The notes: generated by a model from the sequence alone, not told the origin. A stretch of 64,000 bases of DNA from Pollutimonas sp. M17 (GCF_025836975.1 NZ_CP107548.1:248001-312000), one strand, 5' to 3'; positions 35,092-44,694 are shown, numbered from the stretch's first letter. A program made the numbers and translations.

Positions 35092-36293
35092 GGCTTCACC
35101 ATGCCGGAGTGGGGCACATGCCGTGCCATGGGGGCGTAAGGCTGCGGCTTGTGCCGCGCCACGGGTTGGCGCGTTCGGCCCAGCACCGAAATGAACAGAT
35201 AGATCAATAGGGGGGCGAACATCCATTTTTGCCTGACGGCGATGCCCAGGTTGGCCGTGGTAATGGCCAGGATCAGCCAGGTCAGCAGGCAGTAAAGCCA
35301 CATGAAGGCCCGGTTGCCCATCAGCTTGTGGCGACGGCGCTTGATGATCTGGCTGCAGCCGGCCACTGCCAGGAAGATCAGCACCACATTGTCCATCGAG
35401 GCCGCCAGGCCGAAGACGCTGCCCGCTTCGTAGGGCAGCGGCCGGAACAGATAGCTGAACAGCTGCAGGGGCAGGCTCATCGATGCGATGTCCACGCTGC
35501 TTCCGCCCTGGGTGTTGAGGGACTGGCGCTGCTCGACATAGCTCATGATGTCGTCGGCGCCGCTGGCGTCGCCCAGGCCGGCGTAGGTCAGGGCAAAGGG
35601 CACCATGGCGGCGGTGGCGGCCAGGGCCGCCGTGCCCAGGAAAATACGCTGGCCCAGCGGCAGGCGCCGCTGCAGCACCAGGGATCCGGCCAGGGCAATG
35701 ACCATGATGCCGGCGATATGGGGCCGGACCAGCGCCATGATGAAGATGGACGCCGCCAGCAGGACGACCCGGCGGCCCATGTTCAGCGTGGCGTAAAGCG
35801 CCAGCGCGGCGGCCATGAAGGCCAGCGCGTCCTTGCCCAGGGCCGATGACCAGAAGCTGATGGAGGGCAGCAGCACGATCAGGGTGGCGAAGCGGCGCAG
35901 CAGCCTGGCCTTGTTTGCCGTAGCGGCCTGCAGGCAGGCGTCGAAGGCGATCAGGCCGATGGCGCCGAAGATGTTGAACAACAGGCAGGCGCCCAGAAAC
36001 GAGAGATTCAGGCCCGTGACGAACAGCGTGGCGATGTTGACGACGGCACCGGTGCCGAAGGGGGCCATGAATTCGCCCTGCTGCGCCTTCAGGTAATAGA
36101 CCAGGGCGTCGGCGCCGTTCTGAATGGCATAGATGGAATAAGCCAGGCAGAACAGAGAATGCCAGGCATACAGCAGCATGGCGCGGCCTCTGCCAACGCC
36201 GAGCATGCGGCCGGCCTTGAAGGCCAGCAGAAGGCCCAGCATGTTGACCAGTACGGCGCTGGCCAGTTGCAGGGGGGAGCCGATCAATTCCAT
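35088..36293 (-). CDS. Polytopic membrane protein, Wzy polymerase candidate
   Basis: A 401-aa protein with about ten hydrophobic helices (for example ASAVLVNMLGLLLAFKA near residue 12 and RRVVLLAASIFIMALVRPHI near 175) and a periplasmic-type loop at about 232-268 (GLGDASGADDIMSYVEQRQS). Wzy and EpsG-type polymerases vary widely in sequence but have this topology, and the gene lies between a CapK-like enzyme and the PglA-like GT4. It is the best candidate for the Wzy of the wza-linked operon. Direct family assignment is not possible by eye. Confidence 0.65.
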   Translation of the reverse strand: MELIGSPLQLASAVLVNMLGLLLAFKAGRMLGVGRGRAMLLYAWHSLFCLAYSIYAIQNGADALVYYLKAQQGEFMAPFGTGAVVNIATLFVTGLNLSFLGACLLFNIFGAIGLIAFDACLQAATANKARLLRRFATLIVLLPSISFWSSALGKDALAFMAAALALYATLNMGRRVVLLAASIFIMALVRPHIAGIMVIALAGSLVLQRRLPLGQRIFLGTAALAATAAMVPFALTYAGLGDASGADDIMSYVEQRQSLNTQGGSSVDIASMSLPLQLFSYLFRPLPYEAGSVFGLAASMDNVVLIFLAVAGCSQIIKRRRHKLMGNRAFMWLYCLLTWLILAITTANLGIAVRQKWMFAPLLIYLFISVLGRTRQPVARHKPQPYAPMARHVPHSGMVKP

Positions 36294-36301
36294 GACGGGC
36301 C

Positions 36302-37678
36302 CTAGCCTTGGACGAGGGGACGCATGGCGTCGGGGGACAGGCGGTTCTTGACGATGCGGAACTTGCCGCTGGCCTCGCGCGGAATGTGGTCCACCACATT
36401 CAGCTCGATGCGCATGCCCTGGCCCAGCCTTAGGGATAATGCATGCAGGAAGTTCTGGCGCTGCTCCGGCGTGAAGCGCGGGTTCGCCATCACGGCCACG
36501 TTGACGGCGTCGGGCGCTTCCTGGACGATCTGGAAGCAGATGATGCCTTCGGCGTCCTTGGTGCTGTTGCTGATGTTGCCCAGGTTGACCTTGCCGTTTT
36601 GGGGCGACCAGATGAAATCGGCGGTACGCCCCTCGATGTGCTTGACCACCGGAAAGCAGGATCCGCAGGGGCAGCGGTAATCGTCCGGTGCCAGGCTGAT
36701 GCGGTCGCCGATGCGGTAGCGGATCAGGGGCGTGCCGCGCGTGGTGAACGAGGTCACCAGGATCTCGCCTTCGCGCGCGGGTTGCATGGCCTCGTCCACC
36801 ACTTCGAAGACGCCTGTCAACGGGTGGATGTGCAAAGACCCTTCAGGGCATTCCAGAATGAAGGGAGCGCCTTCCGAGGCGGCGTACTGGTCCACCACGC
36901 GGCAGCCCAGCACGGCCGGGATCAGTTCCCGATGCACGGGCAGGACGGTTTCGGCGGTGGGGAAAAAGGTGTCGACCTTGCCGTTGTAGCGCAGGCCGCG
37001 CTCCTCCGCCATGGCGCACAGGTCCAGCACGCTGGATGGAAAGCCCACGATGTAGTCCGGCTGGAAATCCTGCAGTGCCCGCCAATAGGCATCGAAATAT
37101 TGCGAGCCGATATGGAAGGTCGAGAAAAAGCGGATCTTGTTGATGTGGTCGTCACGCCAGATGCGTCCGGATGCCAGGTCGGCGGGCCGCAGCAGGCTTT
37201 TGCCGCTGAACCACGCCACCCTGCAGCCCAGTTTGTAGCCGTAGCGTGAACGGAAGTGATCCTTCAGGGCGAAGCGCTCCTGCATGTCCTCCGGGTGATA
37301 GATCACTTTCATGGAGGCGCCTGTTGTGCCTCCGGTCAGGCTGACGATGCCTTCGTGTTCCTCGATCGTGCGGATCTGGTCCATATGGGCCAGCAATTGC
37401 TCTTTCTCCAGGATGGGAAACTCATGCAGCGCCTTGCCGCGATATGGCGCATACCAGGGCGATTTTTCGGTGGCCCATTGCAGGAACAGGGCTTGCCGCC
37501 TGGCAGCCTCCCTGGCGATTTCATCGGCTCCGGCCTGTTCGAAATCGCGGTAGTAGCGTTGATAGGCCTTGTACTTGCCTTGATGCCGCTGCCGGTACAA
37601 ATGCGTGTTGTATACGCTGATGCCGGCATCCTGTATGGCGACCGGCGCGTATTTCAAGATAAATTCTTTAAGTGCCAT
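36302..37678 (-). CDS. CapK/PaaK-like adenylate-forming enzyme
   Basis: A 458-aa protein of the phenylacetate-CoA ligase/CapK superfamily. VSLTGGTTGASMKVIYH (about residues 112-128) is the phosphate-binding loop, DQYAASEGAPFI (about 262-273) is the A5-like motif, RGTPLIRYRIGDRI (about 310-325) contains the YRxGD motif, and PREASGKFRIVKNRL near the end is the A10-like lysine region. CRCPCGSC-type cysteines (YRCPCGSCF) may bind zinc. In capsule loci such enzymes may activate an acyl or amino acid group for sugar decoration; the substrate is unknown. Confidence 0.85.
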   Translation of the reverse strand: MALKEFILKYAPVAIQDAGISVYNTHLYRQRHQGKYKAYQRYYRDFEQAGADEIAREAARRQALFLQWATEKSPWYAPYRGKALHEFPILEKEQLLAHMDQIRTIEEHEGIVSLTGGTTGASMKVIYHPEDMQERFALKDHFRSRYGYKLGCRVAWFSGKSLLRPADLASGRIWRDDHINKIRFFSTFHIGSQYFDAYWRALQDFQPDYIVGFPSSVLDLCAMAEERGLRYNGKVDTFFPTAETVLPVHRELIPAVLGCRVVDQYAASEGAPFILECPEGSLHIHPLTGVFEVVDEAMQPAREGEILVTSFTTRGTPLIRYRIGDRISLAPDDYRCPCGSCFPVVKHIEGRTADFIWSPQNGKVNLGNISNSTKDAEGIICFQIVQEAPDAVNVAVMANPRFTPEQRQNFLHALSLRLGQGMRIELNVVDHIPREASGKFRIVKNRLSPDAMRPLVQG

Positions 37679-37692
37679 CGTTCACCTTTGGA

Positions 37693-38841
37693 TCAATAGG
37701 GCAGCGCCATGGCTGTCTGGTAAAGGGATTCGTACTGGTCGACCGCATGGTCCAGCGTGTAGTGGTCGGCAATGCGTCGCCGGGCGCGGGCGCCCATGGC
37801 GTGCAGTTGGGCGGCGTCCAGGTCGGCCATGTCTATCATGGCCTGCGCCAGGGCCGGCACGTCGCCCGCGGGAACGACCCGGCCGCCCTGGCCCAGCAGA
37901 AGCCGGGCATCGCCGACGTCCGTGGTGATGCAAGGCAGCCCCACGCTCATGGCCTCGCCCAGCGCGTTGGGGAAACCTTCGGTGCGCGAGTGCAGACAGA
38001 AGACGTCCATGGCGCTGAGGCAGTCGGCCACGTCGCCGCGCTGGCCCAGCAGCAGGAAGCGCTCTGGGTGCATGGTGGCGGCGATCTGGCTGGCCAGGGC
38101 CGGGTTGTCCCGCGTCAGGTCGCGCCCCACCAGCATGAAGTACAGCCCGCGCCGTTGCCGCATGGCGGCGTTGGCCGCCTGCACGAAGCTGTGATGGTCC
38201 TTGGCCGCGCTGTAGCGGCCAAGCGAACCGATGACCAGGCTGTCCGGAGGGATGCCCAGTTCGCGCCGCAGCCTGCGGCGGCCGGTGTCTGAATAGGTGA
38301 AGGCATCCGGGTCGTAGCCGTTGTGGATGACTTCCATGCGCGTTCGGTCATAGCCGGCACGGGCATGGACTTCCAGGGCGGAATCCGCCACGCAGACGAT
38401 GCGCCAGGGCAGATGGCGGGACGCGATGGCGCAGCTTCGCCTGACGGCCCGCTTCAGGCGCGTCCCGCCGGATTCGAAGTGGGAGTTCCGGATGCCCCAC
38501 AGGATGCGCCTGATGCCCAGCCGGCGGCCCGCGAGGCCGCCCAGCAGGTCGGCGTAGTACATCCAGCACTGCAGTACGTCGGGCCGGTTGGTCCGCAGCG
38601 CCCGCTTCAATCTTGCATAGGTGCGCGGCGCATCCCAGAGCGACTTCATTCCCAGGGCGGTGACCGGAATGCCCTGTTCTTCCAGCCGGGCGCCCAGCGT
38701 GCCTTTGCTGGTCAAGGAGATTACCCGGTGCGCATACTGCGGATCGTCCCGGTGGGCTTCGATCAGGCGCAGCAGGAAGCGTTCGGCGCCGCCCACGTCC
38801 AGGCCGACGATGACATGAGTGATGTGGATGGGCGTCTTCAT
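37693..38841 (-). CDS. Family 4 glycosyltransferase
   Basis: A 382-aa GT-B enzyme. It opens IHITHVIVGLDVGGAERFLL, contains MEVIHNGYDPDAF, LVIGSLGRYSAAKDHHSFV and the donor loop TEGFPNALGEAMSVGLPCIT (about residues 295-315). The ATG at 38839-38841 overlaps the asnB stop as ATGA; the longer frame to 39144 reads against asnB and is spurious. The linkage formed cannot be told from sequence. Confidence 0.9.
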   Translation of the reverse strand: MKTPIHITHVIVGLDVGGAERFLLRLIEAHRDDPQYAHRVISLTSKGTLGARLEEQGIPVTALGMKSLWDAPRTYARLKRALRTNRPDVLQCWMYYADLLGGLAGRRLGIRRILWGIRNSHFESGGTRLKRAVRRSCAIASRHLPWRIVCVADSALEVHARAGYDRTRMEVIHNGYDPDAFTYSDTGRRRLRRELGIPPDSLVIGSLGRYSAAKDHHSFVQAANAAMRQRRGLYFMLVGRDLTRDNPALASQIAATMHPERFLLLGQRGDVADCLSAMDVFCLHSRTEGFPNALGEAMSVGLPCITTDVGDARLLLGQGGRVVPAGDVPALAQAMIDMADLDAAQLHAMGARARRRIADHYTLDHAVDQYESLYQTAMALPY

Positions 38842-40799
38842 GCGTGTTGCCCTTGCAGCCAGGATTGAAAGGCAAGAATGCACCACAGCCGCTGCGAGTG
38901 ATCTTGATGGCCGGCCTGGTGCTGGCGCCAGGCGCGCTGGACGGGTTCGGCATTCAGGTAGCCTTCGCGCGCCAGCCGTGCCGGGTCCAGCAGCGCCTGC
39001 GCCCAGTCGCGCAAGGGGCCGCGCAGCCAGTCGGCCAGGGGCACCGAAAAACCTTTCTTGGGGCGGTCCATCAGCGTCTGCGGCACGTGCCGGTACAGCA
39101 GCTGGCGCAAGGGCCATTTCCCTTCGCCGGCGCGGATCTTCCACTCCAGCGGCATGCGCCAGGCCAGTTCGACAACGTGGTGATCCAGCATGGGCACGCG
39201 CACTTCCAGGCTGTATGCCATGGCGGCCCGGTCCACTTTCACCAGAATGTCGTCGGGCATGTACATGGCGGCGTTGGCAGCCATCATGTCATGCTCGAAG
39301 CTGTCCGTGCGGGGCACGGCGCCGGGCGCCGTCAGCGGTGTGGGCGCTTCGGACGCATCTCGCACCAGCGCGCCCGGATCGGACCAGTGGCTGCTGAGCT
39401 GGCGAAAGAAATCGCCTTGATCGGGTGATGACAGCAGGGTCGACAGCTTGTGCAGCTTGTCGGCGTTCATCCCCCGCGCCAGGCGCCCCGACGATGCCCG
39501 CCGCAGTCCATTGAGCACCGAGTCCCAATGCGCGGGCGCCACGCCGTTCAGCAGCGATGCCGCCAGCCGGCGCAGCGGTTTGGGCACGCCTTGTATGCGG
39601 CGCCACAGCTTGGGCGCGAAGCGGAAGGTGTTGTAGCCCCCGAAGAGCTCGTCGCCGCCGTCGCCGCTTAACGCAACGGTGACATGCTTGCGGGTCAGCT
39701 GGCTGACCAGCAGCGTGGGGATTTGCGAACTGTCGGCGAAGGGCTCGTCGTAGATATGAGGCAGCGCTGGAATAAGGGCCAGCGCATCGTTGGGCCGCAG
39801 GACCACGTCCGTGTGTTCGGTGCCCAGGTGTCGGGCGATGGCGGCCGCATGCGGCGCCTCGTTGTAGCGCTCATCGTCGAAGCCGATGGTGAAGGTGCGC
39901 ACGGGCGTGGTGCTCTGCGCCTGCATCAACGCCACGATGGTGCTGCTGTCGATGCCGCCGCTCAGGAAGGCGCCCAGTGGGACGTCGGACAGCATCTGGC
40001 TGCGCACGCTCAGCGACAGTTGCCGTTCCAGTGCGTCCACGGCTTCGTCGGGCGTGCCTTCGAAAGGACGGCGCAGGCCCGAGGCAACGGTTTCAGCAAT
40101 GGTCCAGTAGGGAATGGGCTGGGCGGCGCGCGCTTTGTCGGGATTGGCCAGGTCCAGCGCCAGCCAGTGGCCGGCCGGCAGCTTGTGCATGCCCTGGTAG
40201 ATGCTGTGCGGGGCGCAGATGTAGCCGTGCCGCATGAACGAGGCCAGCGCCTGCCTGTCCACGTCGGCCTGGAAGGCTGGGTGCCGTCGCAGCGCCTTGA
40301 GCTCGGAGCCGAACAGCAGTACGCCGTTCTGCCAGCCCCAGTACAGGGGCTTCTCGCCGAGGCGGTCGCGCGCCAGGAAGAGCCGCCTGGTTTGCCTATC
40401 CCATACGGCCAGGGCGAACATGCCGGTGGTTGACGTCAGCGTTCTCTGTACGCCCCAGGCACTGATGCAGGCCAGCAGGGTTTCCGTGTCGGAGTGGCCG
40501 CGCCAATGGGGGGCGCGGCCTTCCGCGTCCAGTTGTCGGCGCAGATTCAGGTGGTTGTAGATCTCGCCGTTGAAGGCAATGACATGGCGCTGCTCGGACG
40601 ACAGCATGGGCTGGTGCCCGGCTGAAGACAGCTCCAGCACGGATAGCCGGCGATGCGCCAGGGCCAGGCCGCAGGACTCATCCGCCCAGACGCCCGCGTC
40701 GTCCGGCCCGCGATGCGTCAGCGCATCGGCCATATGGCGGGCGGTGCTGTGCAGTGATCCGCTTGCGGTCGGCGTATGGAAGCCGGTCAGGCCGCACAT
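38838..40799 (-). CDS. asnB: Asparagine synthase-type amidotransferase (glutamine-hydrolysing)
   Basis: A 653-aa protein. The N-terminal class II glutaminase starts MCGLTGF with the nucleophile Cys2 and shows HRGPDDAGVW, HRRLSVLELS and AFNGEIYNHLNLRRQL. The C-terminal synthetase domain has the ATP-pyrophosphatase loop FLSGGIDSSTIVALM (about residues 252-266) and ALSGDGGDELFGGYNTF. AsnB-like proteins inside polysaccharide loci often amidate sugar carboxylates such as uronamides, and that role is more likely here than housekeeping asparagine synthesis. It starts in a normal operon position, 19 bp after the upstream GT4. Confidence 0.92.
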   Translation of the reverse strand: MCGLTGFHTPTASGSLHSTARHMADALTHRGPDDAGVWADESCGLALAHRRLSVLELSSAGHQPMLSSEQRHVIAFNGEIYNHLNLRRQLDAEGRAPHWRGHSDTETLLACISAWGVQRTLTSTTGMFALAVWDRQTRRLFLARDRLGEKPLYWGWQNGVLLFGSELKALRRHPAFQADVDRQALASFMRHGYICAPHSIYQGMHKLPAGHWLALDLANPDKARAAQPIPYWTIAETVASGLRRPFEGTPDEAVDALERQLSLSVRSQMLSDVPLGAFLSGGIDSSTIVALMQAQSTTPVRTFTIGFDDERYNEAPHAAAIARHLGTEHTDVVLRPNDALALIPALPHIYDEPFADSSQIPTLLVSQLTRKHVTVALSGDGGDELFGGYNTFRFAPKLWRRIQGVPKPLRRLAASLLNGVAPAHWDSVLNGLRRASSGRLARGMNADKLHKLSTLLSSPDQGDFFRQLSSHWSDPGALVRDASEAPTPLTAPGAVPRTDSFEHDMMAANAAMYMPDDILVKVDRAAMAYSLEVRVPMLDHHVVELAWRMPLEWKIRAGEGKWPLRQLLYRHVPQTLMDRPKKGFSVPLADWLRGPLRDWAQALLDPARLAREGYLNAEPVQRAWRQHQAGHQDHSQRLWCILAFQSWLQGQHA

Positions 40800-40818
40800 G
40801 GTAGTCCTTGGGTATGTG

Positions 40819-42003
40819 TCATGGGGATAGGCCCGCGATGGCGCGGGGAAGCAAAAGCGGCAAATAGGTTTCCACCACCCGGTCGGCGCTGAAATCGTCC
40901 GCGCGCCGCCGGACGTCGGGCGGATGCGGATCCGTCAGGGTCGCATCAATGGCCTGCGCCAGGGCGGCGGGATCGCCTACGGGAACAAGCCTGCCCCAGC
41001 GGCCATTGCCCAGGATTTCCTCCGGGCCGCTGGGGCAGGCGGTGCTGACGACGGGCGCGCCGCAGGCCATGGCTTCGACCAGCACATTGCCGAAGCCTTC
41101 CCAGCGCGAGCTCAGCACGAAGGCGCCGGCGCGTCCCATCCAGGTGTAGGGATTGGCCTGGAAACCCGCCAGCAGGATGTCGTCTTTGCACGGCAATGCG
41201 CCGATCTGCGCTTCCAGCGCCTGGCGCTGTCCGCCTTCTCCCAGTATGGCCAGCCGCAGCGGGCGCCGCGCGCGCAGCAGGGCGAAGGCGCGGATCAGGG
41301 TCGGAAAATCCTTCTCGGGGCTGAGCCGGCCCGCTGCGACGATCACGGGTGGCGCCTCCGGGACGAACCAGGGATGCTCCAGCGGTTCCAGGCTCTTGGC
41401 GGCCAACGCCGCGGTGTCGATGGGGTTGTGGCGCGTATGGATGCGCTGGGGGGCGCAGCCCAGCCTGCGTGCCAGATCCTGGGCGACGCCGTCGGAGACG
41501 GCGATGATGGCATCGGCGCGCGCATAAGCGGGGCGCATCAGCCAGGGCAGGCACCATGCCATGCCCCGGTGCGAGTCCGACAGCAGCTGGCTCAGATTGG
41601 CGTGTTCGGTCAGGACCAGGCGCGTCGGCACCTTGGCGATCCGGCAGGCCCAGCTGGCGATGACATTGACGTAGTTCATGGCCGACACCAGGGTGGCGGG
41701 GCGCTCCTGGCGCAGGTAGCGCGCCAGCGGCTGCAGGGTTTGACGCGTGCGGGGCGCATTCAGGTTGACGATGCGCACCCTGGGCGATACATCGTCCAGA
41801 TAGACGCCGGCCTTGCGGGCGAGCACCAGGTCTACGTCCAGCCCCTTGGCCGCCAGGCCGTTGGCCAGCGACACCATGACGCGTTCCGCGCCGCCGCCGT
41901 GCAGCGAGGGGATGAACAGGGCCAGCTTGCCGCTGATCACGGGGTGGGCCGTGGCGCCCTGCGCGCTCATCATTGCCGCGGTGGACTCAGACATGGATTG
42001 CAT
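40819..42003 (-). CDS. Family 4 glycosyltransferase
   Basis: A 394-aa GT-B enzyme. KLALFIPSLHGGGAERVMVSL (about residues 23-43) is the acceptor-domain start, VIVAAGRLSPEKDFPTLI opens the donor domain, and SSRWEGFGNVLVEAMACGAP is the E-x7-E donor loop. The ATG at 42001-42003 has GAGA upstream and overlaps the pyruvyl transferase gene by 17 bp; an ATG at 41992-41994 is an alternative. The longer frame to 42222 is antisense-like noise within the upstream gene. The donor sugar is unknown. Confidence 0.9.
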   Translation of the reverse strand: MQSMSESTAAMMSAQGATAHPVISGKLALFIPSLHGGGAERVMVSLANGLAAKGLDVDLVLARKAGVYLDDVSPRVRIVNLNAPRTRQTLQPLARYLRQERPATLVSAMNYVNVIASWACRIAKVPTRLVLTEHANLSQLLSDSHRGMAWCLPWLMRPAYARADAIIAVSDGVAQDLARRLGCAPQRIHTRHNPIDTAALAAKSLEPLEHPWFVPEAPPVIVAAGRLSPEKDFPTLIRAFALLRARRPLRLAILGEGGQRQALEAQIGALPCKDDILLAGFQANPYTWMGRAGAFVLSSRWEGFGNVLVEAMACGAPVVSTACPSGPEEILGNGRWGRLVPVGDPAALAQAIDATLTDPHPPDVRRRADDFSADRVVETYLPLLLPRAIAGLSP

Positions 42004-43225
42004 GGCGAAAGTCTCTATCCAGCGCCTGGCGCACAGGCGCCAGTTGCGCGGGAGTCTGGCGCAGCATGGCGGCGATGATGTCCCGCACCGGGTGCTGCGT
42101 GAACTCGGCGAGGGGAATGCAGGCCTCCCGCTTGCCGCAGTAAGTGAACAACTGCAGGACCTTGGGATCCCACTCGAAGCCGATGACGGGCACGTCCTGG
42201 GCCATGGCCGCCACCGTGGCATGCATGCGGTAGGCGGCCAGCGCCTTGTAGCTGCCTATGCGCTGCATCAGGTCGCCGGGCGAGTCGATGGCCGTGCATA
42301 CCGACAAGCCCGGATACTTGGGCGACAGCGCTTGCCAGACGGCGTGCGCAAAATCGTTGTCGACGCCTGAGCCGTTGGAGATCAGCTCTATGTGTTCGGC
42401 GCCGATTTGCCCGGCCAGCGTGCCGATCAGGGCGTCCCACCATTTCAGGGCATACTGCATGTCGGCCATGGGATGCTCGGGGATCACCGCTTGCAGGACC
42501 GAGGGCGCGATGACGCCCAGGCCTACCGTATTGGTTTGCGCCGCCAGGGTGTCGCTGCGCGTCAGGTACAGTCCGGTGTCGACGCCGCACATGATCTTTG
42601 GATGGACGGCTTCTCCGCCGATGTCCTTGATCAGTTCGTAGGTGTTGCCGTCGCGGCAGACCACGCAGGCCACGGCCGCGGATTGCAGGATACGCGCCGT
42701 TATCTTGCGGCCCAGCCGGCTGTAGCGCCTGCCCGCGCCGACCGAGAACAGCTTGACGGGCACGCCATGGCGCTCGCACTGCTGGACGATGCGCAGGATG
42801 AGCAGCGGAAAGTTCAGGTAGTTGTCCATCAGCAGGTTGCCGCCGCCGATCACCACCTGCCGGTAGCGCGCCACCTGGTAGCCGGCCGCGATGCGCCGAT
42901 AGCGGGTGAAGTAGAACAGCAGCGCGATGGCGTAATTGACCAAGGCGATGCGCAGCAGGGAATGCCATATGCGCTGCGGCCAGGACGGCGCACGCGGCGC
43001 TGTGCCGGTGGCGGGCGGATTGCCTGGATTGGACGGGGCCGCGGCTGGAGCCGGCGTCCCCCCGTAGAAGTCCCGAAACGCCGCCGCAACGCCATGCTCG
43101 GCGCACAGCTTTTCAATGGCCAGCTTGATGATGCCGTCGCCGACATTCCTGGATGCGTATTCGCCGATGAACAGAGTCTGCTTCATGGCGTCATTCCCCC
43201 GCGGTGTGCCTGCGGAACGGCTCAT
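41987..43225 (-). CDS. Polysaccharide pyruvyl transferase family protein
   Basis: A 412-aa protein of the CsaB/EpsL-type pyruvyl transferase family. The start contains FIGEYASRNVGDGIIKLAIE (NxGD motif), VVIGGGNLLMDNYLNFPLLI (about residues 125-145, the GGG-N-L motif), and ALAAYRMHATVAAMAQDVPVI with the conserved R-x-H near the C-terminus. It would transfer pyruvate from PEP to a sugar as a ketal. The ATG at 43223-43225 follows AGGAG eight bases upstream and overlaps the flippase stop as ATGA; M14 at 43186 is a weaker alternative. A Pro/Ala-rich insert (about 57-80) is unusual. Confidence 0.88.
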   Translation of the reverse strand: MSRSAGTPRGNDAMKQTLFIGEYASRNVGDGIIKLAIEKLCAEHGVAAAFRDFYGGTPAPAAAPSNPGNPPATGTAPRAPSWPQRIWHSLLRIALVNYAIALLFYFTRYRRIAAGYQVARYRQVVIGGGNLLMDNYLNFPLLILRIVQQCERHGVPVKLFSVGAGRRYSRLGRKITARILQSAAVACVVCRDGNTYELIKDIGGEAVHPKIMCGVDTGLYLTRSDTLAAQTNTVGLGVIAPSVLQAVIPEHPMADMQYALKWWDALIGTLAGQIGAEHIELISNGSGVDNDFAHAVWQALSPKYPGLSVCTAIDSPGDLMQRIGSYKALAAYRMHATVAAMAQDVPVIGFEWDPKVLQLFTYCGKREACIPLAEFTQHPVRDIIAAMLRQTPAQLAPVRQALDRDFRHAIHV

Positions 43226-44694
43226 GTCTCGGTCTCCTGGATTTTTCCTGTATTGCGCTGGAACCAGGCTTGCAGTTTTTCCTTCAGGAACATGTGGCCT
43301 GCGACGCCGGCCAGATGGCTAAGCAATAGGTAAAGGGCGCCAAAGCAGAATCCGCCCGCCAGCGCATGCCAGCTTGGGGTCAATGCGGCGGTGTGCATCA
43401 GCCAGGCGGTGGCGCCGGCGCAGACGGCGGCCACTGCGATGGGTTCGAACAAGTCCAGCAACTGGGCGCGCCAGCTGTAGCCTATCTGGGTGGCGGAGCA
43501 GTGCATGTAGTAAAGGCTGGACAGCGCGACGGCGATGATCTGGCCCGTCACGATGCCGATGAGTCCGAAGGGGATCGAGGCGGCCAGAAGCACCAGGTGT
43601 ATGGCCTTCTTGCTCATGCCGGTGTACAGCACCAGATCGGTCCTGCCCAGCACTTTCAGCATGTTGAAATTGACCGTATGGATGGGCAGCAGCATGCCGG
43701 CGATGCACAGCAGCTGCAGATACGGCACGGCCGGCGCCCAGCGGGCATCGAAGGCAATCCTGAACAGGGGCTCGGCCAGGACGGTGATCAGCAGCAGGGC
43801 GGGCGCCATGATGTAGAACAACAGCTGCAGCACGATGCGGTACATGCGGCGCAGGCCCTCCAGGTCGTCCTGAAGTTGCGCCATGGCCGGGTACGTGGCC
43901 TGCTGCACGGCGCTGTTCAGCTGATCCACGATCAGGTCGCGTATGCGCTTGGCAAAGTAATACAGGCCCGTCGCCTCGGCGCTGAACACGCGGCCGATGA
44001 CCAGTACGTAGGAATTTTCATAGAGCACGTTCAAGGTGCTTTCCAGCGTCAGTTTCGAACCGAAGCTGAACATCTGACGGAAAGACCGGGCGCTGAAAGC
44101 CAGGCTGGGCCGCCAGCTGCCGCCCAGCCAGAGCAGGGCGGTGGATACGGCGGCGGCGATCATGAACTGTGCCACCAGGCTCCATACACCCAGGCCGGCA
44201 TAGGCCATGAGCACGGCAACGGCGCCCGCGGCAATGGTGGCGGTGGAATTGATGCGCATCAGCGACTTGAAATCCATGGCCCGGTTCAGCAGCGCCAGTT
44301 GCACCACCTTGAATGCATTGATGAACAGCACGAGTCCGATGACGCGAATCAGCGGAATCAGTTCCGCCTGCTCGTAAAAGCGGGCCACCCAGGGCGCCGC
44401 CAGGTAAAGCGCCGCATAGATCAGCACGCTGAAGACAAGATTGGTGACAAACGCCGTCGATAGGTCGATGTCCTGGAGCTGCTTTTGACGAATGATGGCT
44501 TGTCCGAAGCCCGAGACCATCAGGACATCGGCCAGTGCATAGCAGATGGCGATCATGGCCATCAGGCCGAAGGCATCGGGCGTCAGGAAGCGCGCCAGGA
44601 ACAGGGTGAAGACCACCGAGGCGCCGCGGCTGACCACCATATTGGCCAGGTTCCATGCGATGCCGTGGCCGACTTGTTTGCCCAGGGTGCTCAC
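43222..44694 (-). CDS. wzx: Wzx-type polysaccharide flippase
   Basis: A 490-aa inner-membrane protein with about 13-14 helices of the MVF/PST family (Polysacc_synt). The N-terminus GIAWNLANMVVSRGASVVFTLFLARFL contains the family start, and GLYYFAKRIRDLIVDQL (about residues 252-268) is a conserved cytoplasmic loop. It flips undecaprenyl-linked repeat units. It lies 3 bp after wzc and before the pyruvyl transferase gene, the normal place in Wzx/Wzy-type operons. Confidence 0.9.
   Translation of the reverse strand: MSTLGKQVGHGIAWNLANMVVSRGASVVFTLFLARFLTPDAFGLMAMIAICYALADVLMVSGFGQAIIRQKQLQDIDLSTAFVTNLVFSVLIYAALYLAAPWVARFYEQAELIPLIRVIGLVLFINAFKVVQLALLNRAMDFKSLMRINSTATIAAGAVAVLMAYAGLGVWSLVAQFMIAAAVSTALLWLGGSWRPSLAFSARSFRQMFSFGSKLTLESTLNVLYENSYVLVIGRVFSAEATGLYYFAKRIRDLIVDQLNSAVQQATYPAMAQLQDDLEGLRRMYRIVLQLLFYIMAPALLLITVLAEPLFRIAFDARWAPAVPYLQLLCIAGMLLPIHTVNFNMLKVLGRTDLVLYTGMSKKAIHLVLLAASIPFGLIGIVTGQIIAVALSSLYYMHCSATQIGYSWRAQLLDLFEPIAVAAVCAGATAWLMHTAALTPSWHALAGGFCFGALYLLLSHLAGVAGHMFLKEKLQAWFQRNTGKIQETET

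Noticed and set aside
33961-36399. An 812-aa reading frame spanning the PglA-like gene and the membrane-protein gene.
   Set aside because: Its first half is an arginine- and alanine-rich shadow of the membrane-protein gene; the true start is the ATG at 35089-35091.
37693-39144. A long N-terminal extension of the GT4 gene overlapping asnB.
   Set aside because: The extension is low-complexity antisense-like sequence; the ATGA overlap at 38838-38841 marks the real start.
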